Positions 11,704 to 22,733 of a DNA stretch of 64,000 nt are shown one piece after another (the stretch's first letter is position 1; every line of letters begins with the position of its first letter). Location: assembly GCA_020747065.1 (NCBI GenBank), contig JAGMVK010000008.1, positions 2,232,001 to 2,296,000 on the forward strand, written 5' to 3'. Origin of the DNA: Cadophora sp. MPI-SDFR-AT-0126 (Eukaryota; Ascomycota; Leotiomycetes; Helotiales; Ploettnerulaceae). A model generated the notes under the pieces. The model did not search any database, had not been told where the DNA came from, and worked only from the letters and a program-made list of their open reading frames with translations. The translations under genes and the position numbers were made by a program.

Positions 11704-12477
11704 TCAACTAGGCCGTTTCTTCTTTTTCCATCCCCTAACACACATCCAAATCGTCGCAATCGTAGTTGGAACACCAAGTCCAAGAGTTGTACCAATCGTA
11801 ATCTTCTCCGCATACGATAAGCTCGAGCTCGAGCCAGACTCCGAGCCTCCTGACGTGCTTGTCGACTCCGTCGCTGCTGGAGCAGAAGTCCCAGCAGTAC
11901 TTGACTGGTCTGATATCAAACTTGTTGTTCTCGATGTCGATAATGTCGACAGTGACGATACTGATTTCCCGCTGGGCGAAGAAGTTTCTCCGGCTCCAGC
12001 TCCAGTAGCGATAGAAGTCAAAGCCGGACTCGGCTTTGCACTGGGGGAGTATGCAGCGCAGATCTGTTCCAAAGTAGATTGTGTCAGGACTGCATCGGTC
12101 GAAGAGCAGGTCACAGCCGCACAGCTTCGGAGAGTGTCGCTGATAGTGTCGTGGTAGGGACCGCAGAAGCAAGACGCATCCGGGGTAGAATCGCAGATGG
12201 TTGTTGATACGATGCTTGAGACGCAAGGCTCCTGTGGATTGCAGAAGCGATTGTTAGCATTTCAAGGGGATTCAGATGGTCAACAGGGAAGTTTCAGGAT
12301 GTTTGAGCAAGGGTGTAGAGGAGGCCATGGGGAAGGAACAGATTGAACGATTAGTATTTAGTGGAGGGTTTTAAAGAAGAAGAAATCACTAACAGCGCAA
12401 GATGGCAGATCATTCAAGGTCTGTGCATTCACAGCAGTGAGTAGTGCCAGACCCAGCACGGGCGTGAGGTGCCGCAT
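11704..12477 (-). CDS. CFEM-domain surface protein with one membrane span
   Basis: Two exons (12477-12394 and 12231-11704) give a predicted 203-residue protein. Residues 1-19 form a signal peptide (MRHLTPVLGLALLTAVNAQ). A complete CFEM domain follows at about 24-90: eight cysteines at 27, 31, 41, 49, 51, 65, 70 and 86, with the conserved Asp46 before Cys49-x-Cys51. The splice (GCT|GTTAGT to CCACAG|GAG) falls inside the domain and is phase 0; joining restores LPSCAEPCVSSI, strong support for the model. A Ser/Thr-rich stalk and a single transmembrane helix (around GTTLGLGVPTTIATIWMCV) end in a short basic tail, WKKKKRPS. CFEM proteins are fungal surface proteins, some binding haem or acting in host interaction. 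Placement at the plasma membrane or wall is inferred from the architecture. Confidence 0.88.
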
Positions 12478-13541
12478 CGTCTTTCCCACCGGTAGCACCA
12501 GACTAATGTTCTTCTAAACACGCAAGATTGAACCTAGTCAGAACAGTTAGTTGTTCATGTTTACTAGTCCAGACTGAATGCTTTGCGGAGCAGTACCGAA
12601 TTTAATCTATCCTCTCCTCAATCCAGAAGCGGGCGCAAGTGCTGTGTCGCAAAATCGCTGGTTCAATTTCAATGCCAGTCTCTCAAGCGACGGAAACGAC
12701 GACAAAGCATTCTTCCCTCGCCCCAAATTAAATCAGACCAAAGTAGACAAAATCGCGCAAAAGCCAAAAGATCATCAATATCAAGACACATTATCGCTAG
12801 AACCATAAGCAAGCCTCAAATACAATACAATTTGAAGCAACAAACCACAGAACTTGAATCCCGCAACGCGCGTGTACACGAGCCACTTAACCGAAGAAAC
12901 AGCAACCACAACCCAGCCATGTGGGCGATCATCCCATTTATGCATTTAATTTCTCAGCCGCATGTCACCACGAGTGACACAACCTTTTTGTCGAGTAGGG
13001 TGCCATACATGCAAGCCACAGCCCAAAGAAGGTTGTGGCATAAATCAATAGAACGAAGCGAGCCAATGGGAGGGAAGACTGAGCGCCTGGTTCCTAATTC
13101 TGGTGCAAGTTTTGGGGGGAGCTGAACGCGAGACTGGGAAAATTTGGTAAGGGTTGGTGAGTGCATTCAGTACTGTGTTCGATAAAAAAAAACGTGTGTT
13201 TTTATGGTGAGATGAGTTGCAAGTTGATGATTGGGCTGGACTTGGGTGGTGGACGCAGGATTGGGAATGATCACGTGCATTCATCACCACGATTGGAAGT
13301 CTGGGAGCAGGATTGAGGAGCTCAACGGCCCCCCGACTGGATATAAATTCCTCAAACAAGGAACCAATCCAATGATTGTACGGGTCATTAACGTTAAATC
13401 AATTATTTCAGTATTCAACTCCTTTCCTCCCTCGACTCGCTTAACTTGAAGAACAAACATAACAAATACTGTCACTTGCACGCTCGCAACTTCAAGACAA
13501 TGAGAAAACATGATTATAAAATACTGCCATGCAAATCTAAT
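12478..13541. other. Intergenic region, no gene seen
   Basis: About 1.06 kb between the CFEM gene start and the end of the Kre9-like gene, both on the minus strand. Overlapping plus-strand open frames at 12578-13125 are domainless and lack coding character. Confidence 0.45.
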
Positions 13542-14843
13542 CTAGCCCAGCCTATCCAATCTCATACCTCCCCACCCCCATCTCCCTCCTCCCCTCCAAC
13601 TCCGCTCTCTCACCCCTCCACCCCCTTCCACAGGACCAACAACCTCCCTCCCCTCCAACTCAGCCGCCCTCCTCCTCCTCTCCAACTCACCCTTCTCCTC
13701 CTCACTCAACACAACCACATCCCCTCCCTCCAATTCGGCCTTTCTCTTCTCCTCAGCCCCAAGCACCGCCTTCCCCAATGCATTGTCATTCCCCTGGCCT
13801 GAGCGGTGACGAGCAGCAGCAGCAGATCGCCTCCCCCACCAAAATGCCAGGGCGACGAAAACTAGGAAGCCTAGAGCTGCGCCAACGCCGATTCCTGCTT
13901 TGGCGCCGGTGGAAAGCCCACTTCTGCCGCTGGATGAATCTGGGGGAGTTGTTGTGTTTGTGTTTGAAGGGGATGTGGAAGTGGGCGATGGAGATGAAGT
14001 ATTCGAAGTTGACGTCGAGGCCGAGGTTGAGAACGTGGAGAATTCCGACTCGGCTGACGAGGATAGTGTAGATGTAGATGTGCTCGACACTCTGCTGGAG
14101 ATAGAAGTCGAACTACTCGCACCAGTCGTAGTTCTAATCGTCGCACTCGACGCCGCGTCGTCGACAATTGAAGTTATGGTATCAATTACGCCGCCAGTAG
14201 ACGTCGCAGTGCTCGGAACTGAAGTCGCAGTTGACACCGCGCCACCCACATCTGACGTTATGGTATCAATCACGCCCCCACCACTGCCAGAATCGCTGCC
14301 TTGGATTTGGAATTGAACGGAGTAGTTCGGGATATTGGTCGAGTCTTCGATCTGGATGGCATAGGTGTCTGTTGCGAGGGTTGTGGGCACAGTCCAGATA
14401 TACGATGTCCCGGGGAGGTTTGCTGTCGGAGTGAAGAATTGAGTCAGCCTTCAATGTCTTCAACTATACATGAGACTTTCAAGTTGTCTAAGACAGGCGC
14501 GTGAACCAGTCGATCGCGAGAATTCTGTCGTACACAGCCAAGTGTGAAGCGCAGAGAACATCATGGAGGAATTAAACATGAACGAACAAATAATTGCTAC
14601 AAGAATGATTGAGAAATAAGTTAACTCGCATCCGATAACCTCCACATCCCTCAGATTTGTCGATGTCCCAGCTTTCAACGTCAACGTGACACCGCCCTCT
14701 GCATCAGTCCAAGTAAGAGTCAACGAGTCGCCCGACTGAACATTACTGAACGCGCTCAACGGTGTGGAGAGCACTACTGCGGACACAGGAATTGTGTAGA
14801 GTAGAACTTGCCACAGCAGTAGATACCTATGAGAAAGAACCAT
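13542..14843 (-). CDS. Kre9/Knh1-like membrane-anchored surface protein
   Basis: Two exons (14843-14630 and 14422-13542) give a predicted 364-residue protein. A signal peptide (MVLSHRYLLLWQVLLYTIPVSA) is followed by a Kre9/Knh1-type N-terminal domain at about 24-115: LSAFSNVQSGDSLTLTW, then GTSYIWTVPTTLATDTYAIQ and PNYSVQFQI. A long Ser/Thr-rich region precedes one transmembrane helix at about 248-269 (AGIGVGAALGFLVFVALAFW) and a charged cytosolic tail rich in Glu and Arg. The reading phase demands an exon end after base 14630, where the intron begins GCGAGT, so this appears to be a GC-AG intron; the acceptor CCGACAG with GCTGAC branch point is normal. The family is associated with cell wall assembly or surface sensing; the exact role is unknown. 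It lies 1 kb upstream of the CFEM gene on the same strand. Confidence 0.8.
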
Positions 14844-17235
14844 ATTCGCACCTCCGTTCCGATTGCCATCGGAAGAAAGAAGTAACCCAGCCTCGCAAAG
14901 GCGGGGAGGGTGCATATAATCAAGGTATGTCTCTGCCACTATTGTTTTTGTCTCGGCTGGGCCTTCGCCTCCATCTGAAATTTGAGATAAGAGACGGGAT
15001 AGCAAGCTACAATCCCATTAAAAGTCCAGAAGTGGTAATGGGGGCCAGATATCAATACTGCCAGGATGAGGGCTGACCAATCACAACGTGGGGATAGCTG
15101 AGATGGGATGAGCACCAACCTCCTCTGAATATCGAGGGCAGGGGTTTGAGTGAGCGATCAATCAGCTTTGAAGGTATACAGAAGCCCCCTAAGCATAAAA
15201 GCAGTACTCTTGGATAGTGTTCCCAACCATGATGAAGACATTAAAAAAAAAAAAAATTGAAGCCATAACAAAGAACTTGTACTGTCCAATACAACGGACC
15301 CATATCGAAACCACCGGTTCGTCACCAAGTGGTTCCACAAGAGCAAGATACCCTTCTGCATTGAATTCGTCTATGCAAGTGGTGTGGCCTGTTTCACCGT
15401 CGACACCAGTATTATAAAAGAATGATACATCCTCTTATCTCGTCGCCCGTACCACGCTATGAATCTCCTACTTCTGAAGATGTGAACGATGTAGACTTCT
15501 ACTCACTACTCTACCAAACACTGCCTACTACACCAACCGCCGAAAACACCTACTTCACCTAACACCCAGCTAAAACCAGCCAACGCTGCTTCACTAACAT
15601 ATTAGAATGCACACATTCCTACCAGAGATGGTCACTCCTTAATAGCAGTCCTTATGATGAATGGAACAACATTTACAACCCACACACACACAAACACAAA
15701 CACACTCGCATCATTACATCCACCGAAGACGATTCCCTGGTCGAGTCCGCTGCAGACACCACCTCTCCAATTGGTTCAATCGACGAAAACACTTCACGTC
15801 CGCTCAAACACACCAGCGACAAAACGGGCGACAAGCAACAGGAACAAAAGAGAGAGGTGGTAAAAGTATATACCTGCGTATAAACATGTAGAAGAATAAG
15901 CAGGTACAGAGTAAACCCACCTATCCAATAGCAAACTTATTCGGTCTACCTACTCATATTCAAATCCTCACCAACTTTCATAACTGCCGTCGCCGGCATG
16001 GTCTGTTAATGTTATGTCTTGGAAATAGTGCTTACACAAGCAAGAGACAAGACACTTGCTTGCGTACACATTAAATATCAATCACCAGTACACGAGCCGA
16101 AACAATCACTAATATCCACTCCCTGAGAGCTACAAGTCCACAAACTCACAACCATGATTCCAGGTGACCAACGTCGACTTATTTCCCCCCTTTCCCTTCC
16201 CCTTCGCCTTGCGCCTAGCCAAGAATTCAGAGATCATAGTGAGCCTCTATAAAGCCAGCTCCTTACATCTACGACCCACGGAAACAAGTGCAAGCAAAAT
16301 TACCCCCACCTCAGGAAATCTATCATAGTCATATCGATATTTGTCGCTCTTTAAACTGTCCTTTTTAAAAACGTGAGCAGAATCCTGGAACACTCAAAAT
16401 AAGTGTAGAACTTGTGATGCCCCTAGTATCGGAGTATATGAATTCGTTGCACTTCCTCGACAAACCAGGCTCTAAGACGGGAAATAGCATCTATCATGTT
16501 TCATCTTCAATACCCCTTGGCAGACGCAATACGGACATCAGAACGCCAAGGCTGTCTGTCTAAACCAGATGTGACAGAAAGAGGAAACATGCTTTCTCTT
16601 TTCCTTTCCCTTTGTTGTCTCGTAAGCTTAAATTAGATCATGAGCAAACGCAGCCAGAGACAAAACCCCGCGATCGGAGACGAACGGTCAGTTGGAAGAA
16701 CGAAACATATCCTTCTAGAATGGTGACAACTCATAACCGAGAAATGATTATTATGGGAGAGTATTCAAGAATGACTTGTCACAGAAGTACTATTTCTTCT
16801 TCTTCCTCTACTTTGGCATATGTGAGTCCTCATCATCAACCGAATTGAGGGTTGAGCATAGATGAAATGCTCGAGTAGAATCGAGAGAAGATCCCAAAGG
16901 CTCACACACGCGAGAGCAATCATCTGCAATCGGACTTCTTCAATATTTCTCCTTTGTTTTGACTCAAATGACCCATATTTACATATACAAACAGACAAAA
17001 GTCAACCCATCCATCTCACTGCTAAAAACCCATGCATGTCCTATCCCATCTCAACGCGTCTAGCACTCGAAGAACCTTTCCGAGGCTGACAATCGACGAG
17101 AAGTATTTCGAGAAGGAATATCAACTTTTCACTTTTTGTCCAAACACCGCCATTGCATTGGATTGCGTCGCAAAGAAGAAAAGCCACCACGCTGGAAAAC
17201 TATACGAACACCCGGTTGGGTGAGATGGATATCAA
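14844..17235. other. Long intergenic region, no gene seen
   Basis: About 2.4 kb upstream of the Kre9-like gene and downstream of the ILV2 gene. It contains poly-A at 15242-15255, a CA-rich stretch near 15680-15706 and small open frames without domains. Some of it is presumably the promoter and 5' leader of the Kre9-like gene. Confidence 0.45.
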
Positions 17236-19548
17236 TTAATCGCCTCCGTGCTTGCCGCCTGTTCGTTCGCCCATAAGCTTTCTGCGCTCTTTGTCCTTCG
17301 CTGTGAATTTGTTAGTGAGTGCATCAATTATGAGGGGAAAGGGACCGGGACGTACTCTCATCGTAGAACAAGAACTCGTGTAAAGCGCTGCCGGCCGGCA
17401 CCATTGGTAGAACAGGAACCTTCTTATCTGTTACAACTTCCAAGAACGCTGGTCCATCACTCTCGATCAACCATGTGAGAGCATCTTTGACATCATCCGG
17501 TTTGATGCATCTCCTAGCTTGGATACCCATAGCATCGGCGAGCTTCATGAAGTCTGGGTTCTCGGAATGCGTGTGTGCGTATCTGTCCTCGTAGAAGATG
17601 TTTTGCCATTGGGTGACCATACCTTGCTCTTCGTTGTTCAAGACGATCATCTTGACACCGATGTTAAATTGCTTGGCAGTTGACATCTCGGTGAGAGTCA
17701 TGTTGAAAGAAGCATCTCCATCGATATCAATGACAAGAGCGTCTGGACGAGCGACCTTTGCACCAATGGCAGCTGGGAGACCGTATCCCATTGTTCCGAG
17801 GCCACCGGACGTGATCATGGTTCTTGGGTGACGCCATCTGAAATGTTGAGCGGTCCACATTTGATGCTGACCTACACCGGTGGCGATGATGGTCTTTTCC
17901 TTTCGATCGGCGGTGAGATTTGAGAGCTCTTCGATGAGAGTCTGGGGTTTGATGAGGCCTGAACGTTCGGCTTTTTGATATGAGCTGAGAGGGAACTTCT
18001 TCTTCCAAAAGTTAATCTGGTCGAACCATTCTTTTCGGTCAGCCATAGTTGTGGTATTGACGAGAGGATTGAGGAGAGCAAGATTATCCACGACATCGCC
18101 TTCTACGGCTTCTGTGGCTTGAACAACCTTGTTGATGTTCTTTGGCATAATCTCAAAATGTACGATACCGCCACGTCCCTCAGCTGCCGCGAGCTTAGCA
18201 GCAGGTGCGAACTTGGCAATGGCTCCAGTTACACGATCATCGAAGCGAGCCCCAAGAGCGAGGATAAGATCCGCTTCCTGCATGGCCAAGTTGGCATAAG
18301 CTGAACCGTGCATACCAAGCATGTGAAGGGATTTCGGGTCAAGCTCATCGAACCCACCAAGACCCTGAAGAGTTGTTGTTACAGGAATAGAAGCCTTGTC
18401 CGCGAGTTCCTTGAGAAGTTTTGGCCCTTCTGGAAGGGAGATAATGCCCTGGCCAGCATAGATGACAGGCTTCTTTGCGCCATTGATCAACTTCGCTACG
18501 CGGCCAATGGTGGCCTCGAGCTGCTTCTTGACATGTTGCTGTGCCATCTTCGAAGCTTGACTTGGAAGAGCTGGGATAGTGCTGCCGGTTGGGATGGCCT
18601 TTCGGAGAACAGCAGCGGTAACATCCTTTGGTAGATCCACCAAGACGGGTCCTGGTCGTCCAGAAGTAGCAATTTCAAATGCTTCCGCTATCCGCTTTGG
18701 CATCTCGGCAACATTCTTTACCATAACATTCCACTTTGTGCATGCTCTAGAGATACCAATTACGTCTGCTTCTTGGAAAGCATCACTTCCAATTGCTGAT
18801 GTGACAACCTGACCTGTGAACACAACCATCGGGGTTCCATCAGAGAGAGCGTCCTGCATTGGCGTGATGACATTTGTAGCACCAGGTCCTGAGGTAACGA
18901 GAACAACACCGGGTTTCCCACAAGCTCTCGCATATCCCTCAGCCATATGTCCAGCCCCTTGTTCATGTTTTGGAAGAATGAATTCGAAATGTTTCGAGTT
19001 GTAGATAGCATCAAATACGGGAAGAATCGCACCACCAGGATAACCGACTGTGCGGGGTCAGCGACATTTCGCAATTGAGGGATAGAAATACTAACAGATA
19101 TGCTTGACACCTTGTCTTAACATCATCTCATGAAAGATCTCTCCACCAGTCTTGCCAATAAATCTATTGTCCAGTCAGTAGTGAACCCGAGTGGCGGTGA
19201 CAACAAGACATACGACTCATCCATTTCTGTTTGTGGCCGGGCATTTTGAGCAGGTTGTAAAGGATTCTCTTGTTTCGTGGCGGCATTGAAAGTTGGAGCT
19301 GGGTTTTCTCTCGTTTTCCTAGGTATCGTGAGTATATGGAGTGAGTCATGAGTGGAGGAGACGTACGCTGCGGACGAGGGCGCCGACGCTGTCGCGACAG
19401 TAGCTTGTGATCTAGTCGTCGTAGCAGGTGCTTTCCGTACCATGCCAATGGAAGCAGGTGCTGGAGATGTAGAGAACCGTTGTGCAGGACATTTTGATTT
19501 TTGTCGGAGAGCACGCGCGGCGCTTCTCGCAGGATAGGATCTGAGCAT
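17236..19548 (-). CDS. ILV2: Acetolactate synthase catalytic subunit, mitochondrial
   Basis: Acetohydroxyacid synthase makes 2-acetolactate or 2-aceto-2-hydroxybutyrate, the first common step of valine, leucine and isoleucine synthesis, using thiamine diphosphate and FAD in mitochondria. Five exons join in phase: 19548-19367, 19318-19214, 19163-19096, 19047-17356 and 17300-17236, giving about 703 residues, the usual fungal length. The N-terminus (MLRSYPARSAARALRQKSK) is Arg/Ser-rich and fits a mitochondrial transit peptide. The catalytic-Glu region LPKHEQGAGHMAEGYARA, the motif TSGPGATNVITPMQDAL and the ThDP/metal motif IDIDGDASFNMTLTEM...LNNEEQG are present. The last small exon supplies the conserved basic tail KDKERRKLMGERTGG. 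The partner regulatory subunit (ILV6) is not in the window. The gene appears intact and diverges from GAL1. Confidence 0.95.
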
Positions 19549-20833
19549 TTTGAGGTCGGAGGAGTGGAGAGTGGAGGCGATTGGAAGAGAGAAAAAAAGA
19601 ATGTAGAGAAGAGATACCTCTGGCTCAGGTCAACTCAGCTCTTGTAAGGATACTGTTCGCACAATTGCCAGTGAATTGTTTGCTGTGCGAATGTGATTGT
19701 GGTGTTGTAATGTTATGAGTAGGAAGGGAGGAGGAGGAGAAGAAGTCGAGTCATGGATGCTTCTCGCCCAGGACCTTGTCCATTCGATTTTCCTGTGCAG
19801 CGGTTTTCGGCCTACAGTGTGGGGAAGCAAGCAATCCCTGCAGTGCTGCGGGACAATGGAGCCAATCAAAGACTGCATAGAGTGGCTGAGGTAAGCCGAA
19901 TTCTCTTAGCTGGATGGCTGGAAATAATTTGATCCAGCCGAGGTCGGGAAAAGAGGCGAGGCCAGGACTGGAGGAGAACGCCATGGCAGACAAATATATT
20001 CATGTTCATTCAGCCTTGCCTACAATTGATGTTCGAAGCAAGCCTCAGCCTTCCATCAATCAAAAGCAGTTATTTTAGCTACCATGTTTGCCTTTCTCAT
20101 CTCATCTCATCTACAATCTCTATTGAGGCTTCTGCCCGTTTACTTTGCATCCGCACCGCACCAGCTGAAACAGCATGACGACTGCTTCACGGCCCACAGT
20201 CAGCGCTCGTCTTGAAGCTTCATTTATCGATGTTTATGAAGGCTCAATGAAGCTGTGATGAGAGACAGCTCTCTCCAGCATGTGTCCACCAAATACCGGG
20301 GGCTCCGTGCAGCAAATCGTCAATTGTCGAGCGTCTAAATATGCCGAATGCCGCTTCTACCATGCTGTCGATATTCGAACGCATGTCAGACTTCCCTGTC
20401 TTGTGGCATTCAGCATGATGCACTACCGGGGAAGCTCGCGGAACGACCCTCTCTATCTCTTGTCTATACTACTCACTTTTCTTCTCTGCCCACTTTTTCG
20501 TTCGTTGCATGATCTGGAGCTGGTTCTAAATACCCCATCTCGTACCCCCCTCTCCCCTCTTTCAAGCGCACTAATCAAAACAGCCCACCTTTAGCGGCGG
20601 GTTTGATTTCCTTCAACGCCAGGAACCACCAACCCGTCACGCGATGAAATGGAACTGCCTACAAAAGCAGGAAGGACATCTGTTGTTTCTACACATAAAT
20701 ACGATCCTCTTCCCATTACCTGAAAACCACCAGACCGAACTTTGTACCTACTCTTCTTCGAACTGACACAATTTCGGCACCCAAGAGTTGCGTCCAACCA
20801 CAAATTACCCCGCCAGTACAAAATCCCCCCACC
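19549..20833. other. Bidirectional promoter region ILV2 / GAL1
   Basis: About 1.28 kb between divergent ILV2 and GAL1. The GAL1 side is pyrimidine-rich (20400-20800), as is common before fungal start codons. No protein gene is visible. I could not identify a specific regulatory site with confidence. Confidence 0.5.
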
Positions 20834-22405
20834 ATGGCGGGAACAGTCCCTGTCGCAAAGTCCTTGAAGGACATCTACACCGAGGATGCTCTCTCTACAC
20901 AAACAGCTCGATGGGAGAAGCTCCTCAAGCAATTCAAAAGCAACTATGGCAGCACTCCAGATTTCGTCTCCCGTTCTCCAGGCAGAGTCAACATCATCGG
21001 CGAACACATCGACTACTCCCTCTACTCCGTCCTCCCCATGGCCATCACCGCAGATGTGCTCCTCGCAGTACGGGTAATTGACGACTCACAAGCTCCAGAA
21101 GGTAGCTACAAGATCAAAGTCTCCAATGTCCAATCCGACAAGTTCCCCGCCCACGAATTCGACATCCCATACGAGACCGTCGACATCGACGCCAAAGTCC
21201 ACGAATGGACCAATTACTTCAAATCCGGTCTGCGCGGCGCATTGGAGCTTCTGCGAGCAAAACATGGTGCGGGATATAAACCGAAGAGTATGGAGATCTT
21301 GATGGATGGTTCTGTACCTGCTGGAGGGGGATTAAGTAGCTCTGCAGCTTTTGTCAGCGCATCTGCCCTCGCGGTCATGTTCTCCAATGGCGAGAAGGAA
21401 GTCGACAAGACGGCGTTGACCGAGCTAGCTATTGTCAGCGAGCGTGCTGTTGGCGTAAATTCAGGTGGAATGGATCAATCTGCCTCCGTCTTCTCCCTCC
21501 GTGGTTCCGCCCTCTTCGTATCCTTCGTCCCAACTCTCAAAGCGAGACCTGTCTACTTCCCGAAGACCAACCCGGAACTCTCCTTCGTCATCGCTCAAAG
21601 CTTTGTTCAATCCGACAAACAAGTCACCGGGCCTGTTTGCTACAATCTCCGCGTCGTAGAATGCAGTCTCGCAGCCGCCTATCTCCACGCCATTCTCAAC
21701 AAGACCAAAATACCCCTCCCAGCCGATTCCGGACCTTTAGGAATCTCCCTGCACGGCATTCAATCCACATACTTCACCAATAGCACCCTTTCAAACGAAG
21801 ACCAGCTTACCGAACTAATCGCCCTCACCAAATCCACACTCACCAAAGAAGACGGCTATACCCGCGAGGAAATCGCCGAAGTCATCTCCCTCTCCGTCCC
21901 AGAGTTGAACGAGCGCTTCACATCCACCTTCCCCGTCCGCGCCGAGAAATTTAAGCTCCGCCAACGCGCCCTCCACGTCTTCACCGAGTCTCTCCGCGTT
22001 CTCAAATTCCTCTCCATCCTCGAAAACCCCTCCACAACCACCCCATCCTCCCAAAACTCAAATCCCGATACCTCAGCATTCAACCAACAGCTCGGCGATC
22101 TCATGAATGACACCCAAGACAGCTGTCGCGACGTCTACGAGTGCTCGTGTCCTGAGATCGACCAGTTGTGCGCTATTGCGAGGAAGGCGGGCAGTTATGG
22201 GAGTCGATTGACGGGTGCAGGCTGGGGTGGGTGTAGTGTGCATTTGGTGCCGGCGGATAAGGTTGAAGCGGTTAAGGAGGCGTGGGAGAGGGAGTATTAT
22301 AGTAAGATGAAGTTGACGGAGGAGCAGAAGGAGGCTGCGGTTGTGGTTAGTAGGCCTGGTAGTGGTAGTGCGGTTTTTGTTGTTGAGGGCGAGAGTGTGA
22401 TTTAA
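20834..22405 (+). CDS. GAL1: Galactokinase
   Basis: A single exon of 523 codons. Galactokinase phosphorylates alpha-D-galactose to galactose 1-phosphate with ATP, the entry step of the cytosolic Leloir pathway. The family signature is at residues 50-61 (GRVNIIGEHIDY), the GHMP-kinase ATP loop at 164-172 (GGGLSSSAA), and the C-terminal GHMP motif near SRLTGAGWGGCSVHLVP. The length matches fungal galactokinases, which carry insertions relative to bacterial GalK. The start is supported by the context CCCCACCATGGCG and by a long pyrimidine-rich leader. The region 21700-22060 is strikingly C-rich at third codon positions, consistent with strong codon bias. No other GAL genes are near, so there is no gene cluster here. 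Confidence 0.96.
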   Translation: MAGTVPVAKSLKDIYTEDALSTQTARWEKLLKQFKSNYGSTPDFVSRSPGRVNIIGEHIDYSLYSVLPMAITADVLLAVRVIDDSQAPEGSYKIKVSNVQSDKFPAHEFDIPYETVDIDAKVHEWTNYFKSGLRGALELLRAKHGAGYKPKSMEILMDGSVPAGGGLSSSAAFVSASALAVMFSNGEKEVDKTALTELAIVSERAVGVNSGGMDQSASVFSLRGSALFVSFVPTLKARPVYFPKTNPELSFVIAQSFVQSDKQVTGPVCYNLRVVECSLAAAYLHAILNKTKIPLPADSGPLGISLHGIQSTYFTNSTLSNEDQLTELIALTKSTLTKEDGYTREEIAEVISLSVPELNERFTSTFPVRAEKFKLRQRALHVFTESLRVLKFLSILENPSTTTPSSQNSNPDTSAFNQQLGDLMNDTQDSCRDVYECSCPEIDQLCAIARKAGSYGSRLTGAGWGGCSVHLVPADKVEAVKEAWEREYYSKMKLTEEQKEAAVVVSRPGSGSAVFVVEGESVI

Positions 22406-22733
22406 ACAGTTTTGGAGATAAGGGAAGGATTCTCGGTCTCTTGGTTTCTAAATGTCGACAATGGGAGGATCGCAGCATGAGATATGAATGGATGGATGGA
22501 GAAGTAGATAGATAGATGGATGGATAGATGGCGTGACATACTTACTTGCACATAGACAAAACAACCTCATCATAGCAAAACTCATCACTTCCAATCTTGA
22601 CAACAAGTTGGACCTGTCCTTCTCAGTCACATCTCGTAGTAGATATCATATTCCGCTCTTCACGATATATACTTGGCACCATTGAGTACTCTTACCTATA
22701 ACTCAAGACCCACATCACACACACCAACCCTAC
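22406..22733. other. Convergent spacer between GAL1 and TRAPPC12
   Basis: About 330 bp between two 3' ends. It holds the GATG/GATA tetranucleotide run and nothing else recognisable. Confidence 0.5.
22486..22531. repeat. GATG/GATA tetranucleotide microsatellite
   Basis: An imperfect run of GATG and GATA units in the GAL1-TRAPPC12 spacer. Confidence 0.85.

Noticed and set aside
12578..13125. Overlapping plus-strand frames of 76 and 180 codons
   Set aside because: Two frames cover the same DNA, neither has a signal peptide or domain, and low-complexity Ser/Arg/Gln content suggests chance.
13900..14316. Plus-strand 138-codon frame rich in Val, Asp and Glu
   Set aside because: It is the mirror of the Ser/Thr-rich stalk of the Kre9-like gene on the minus strand.
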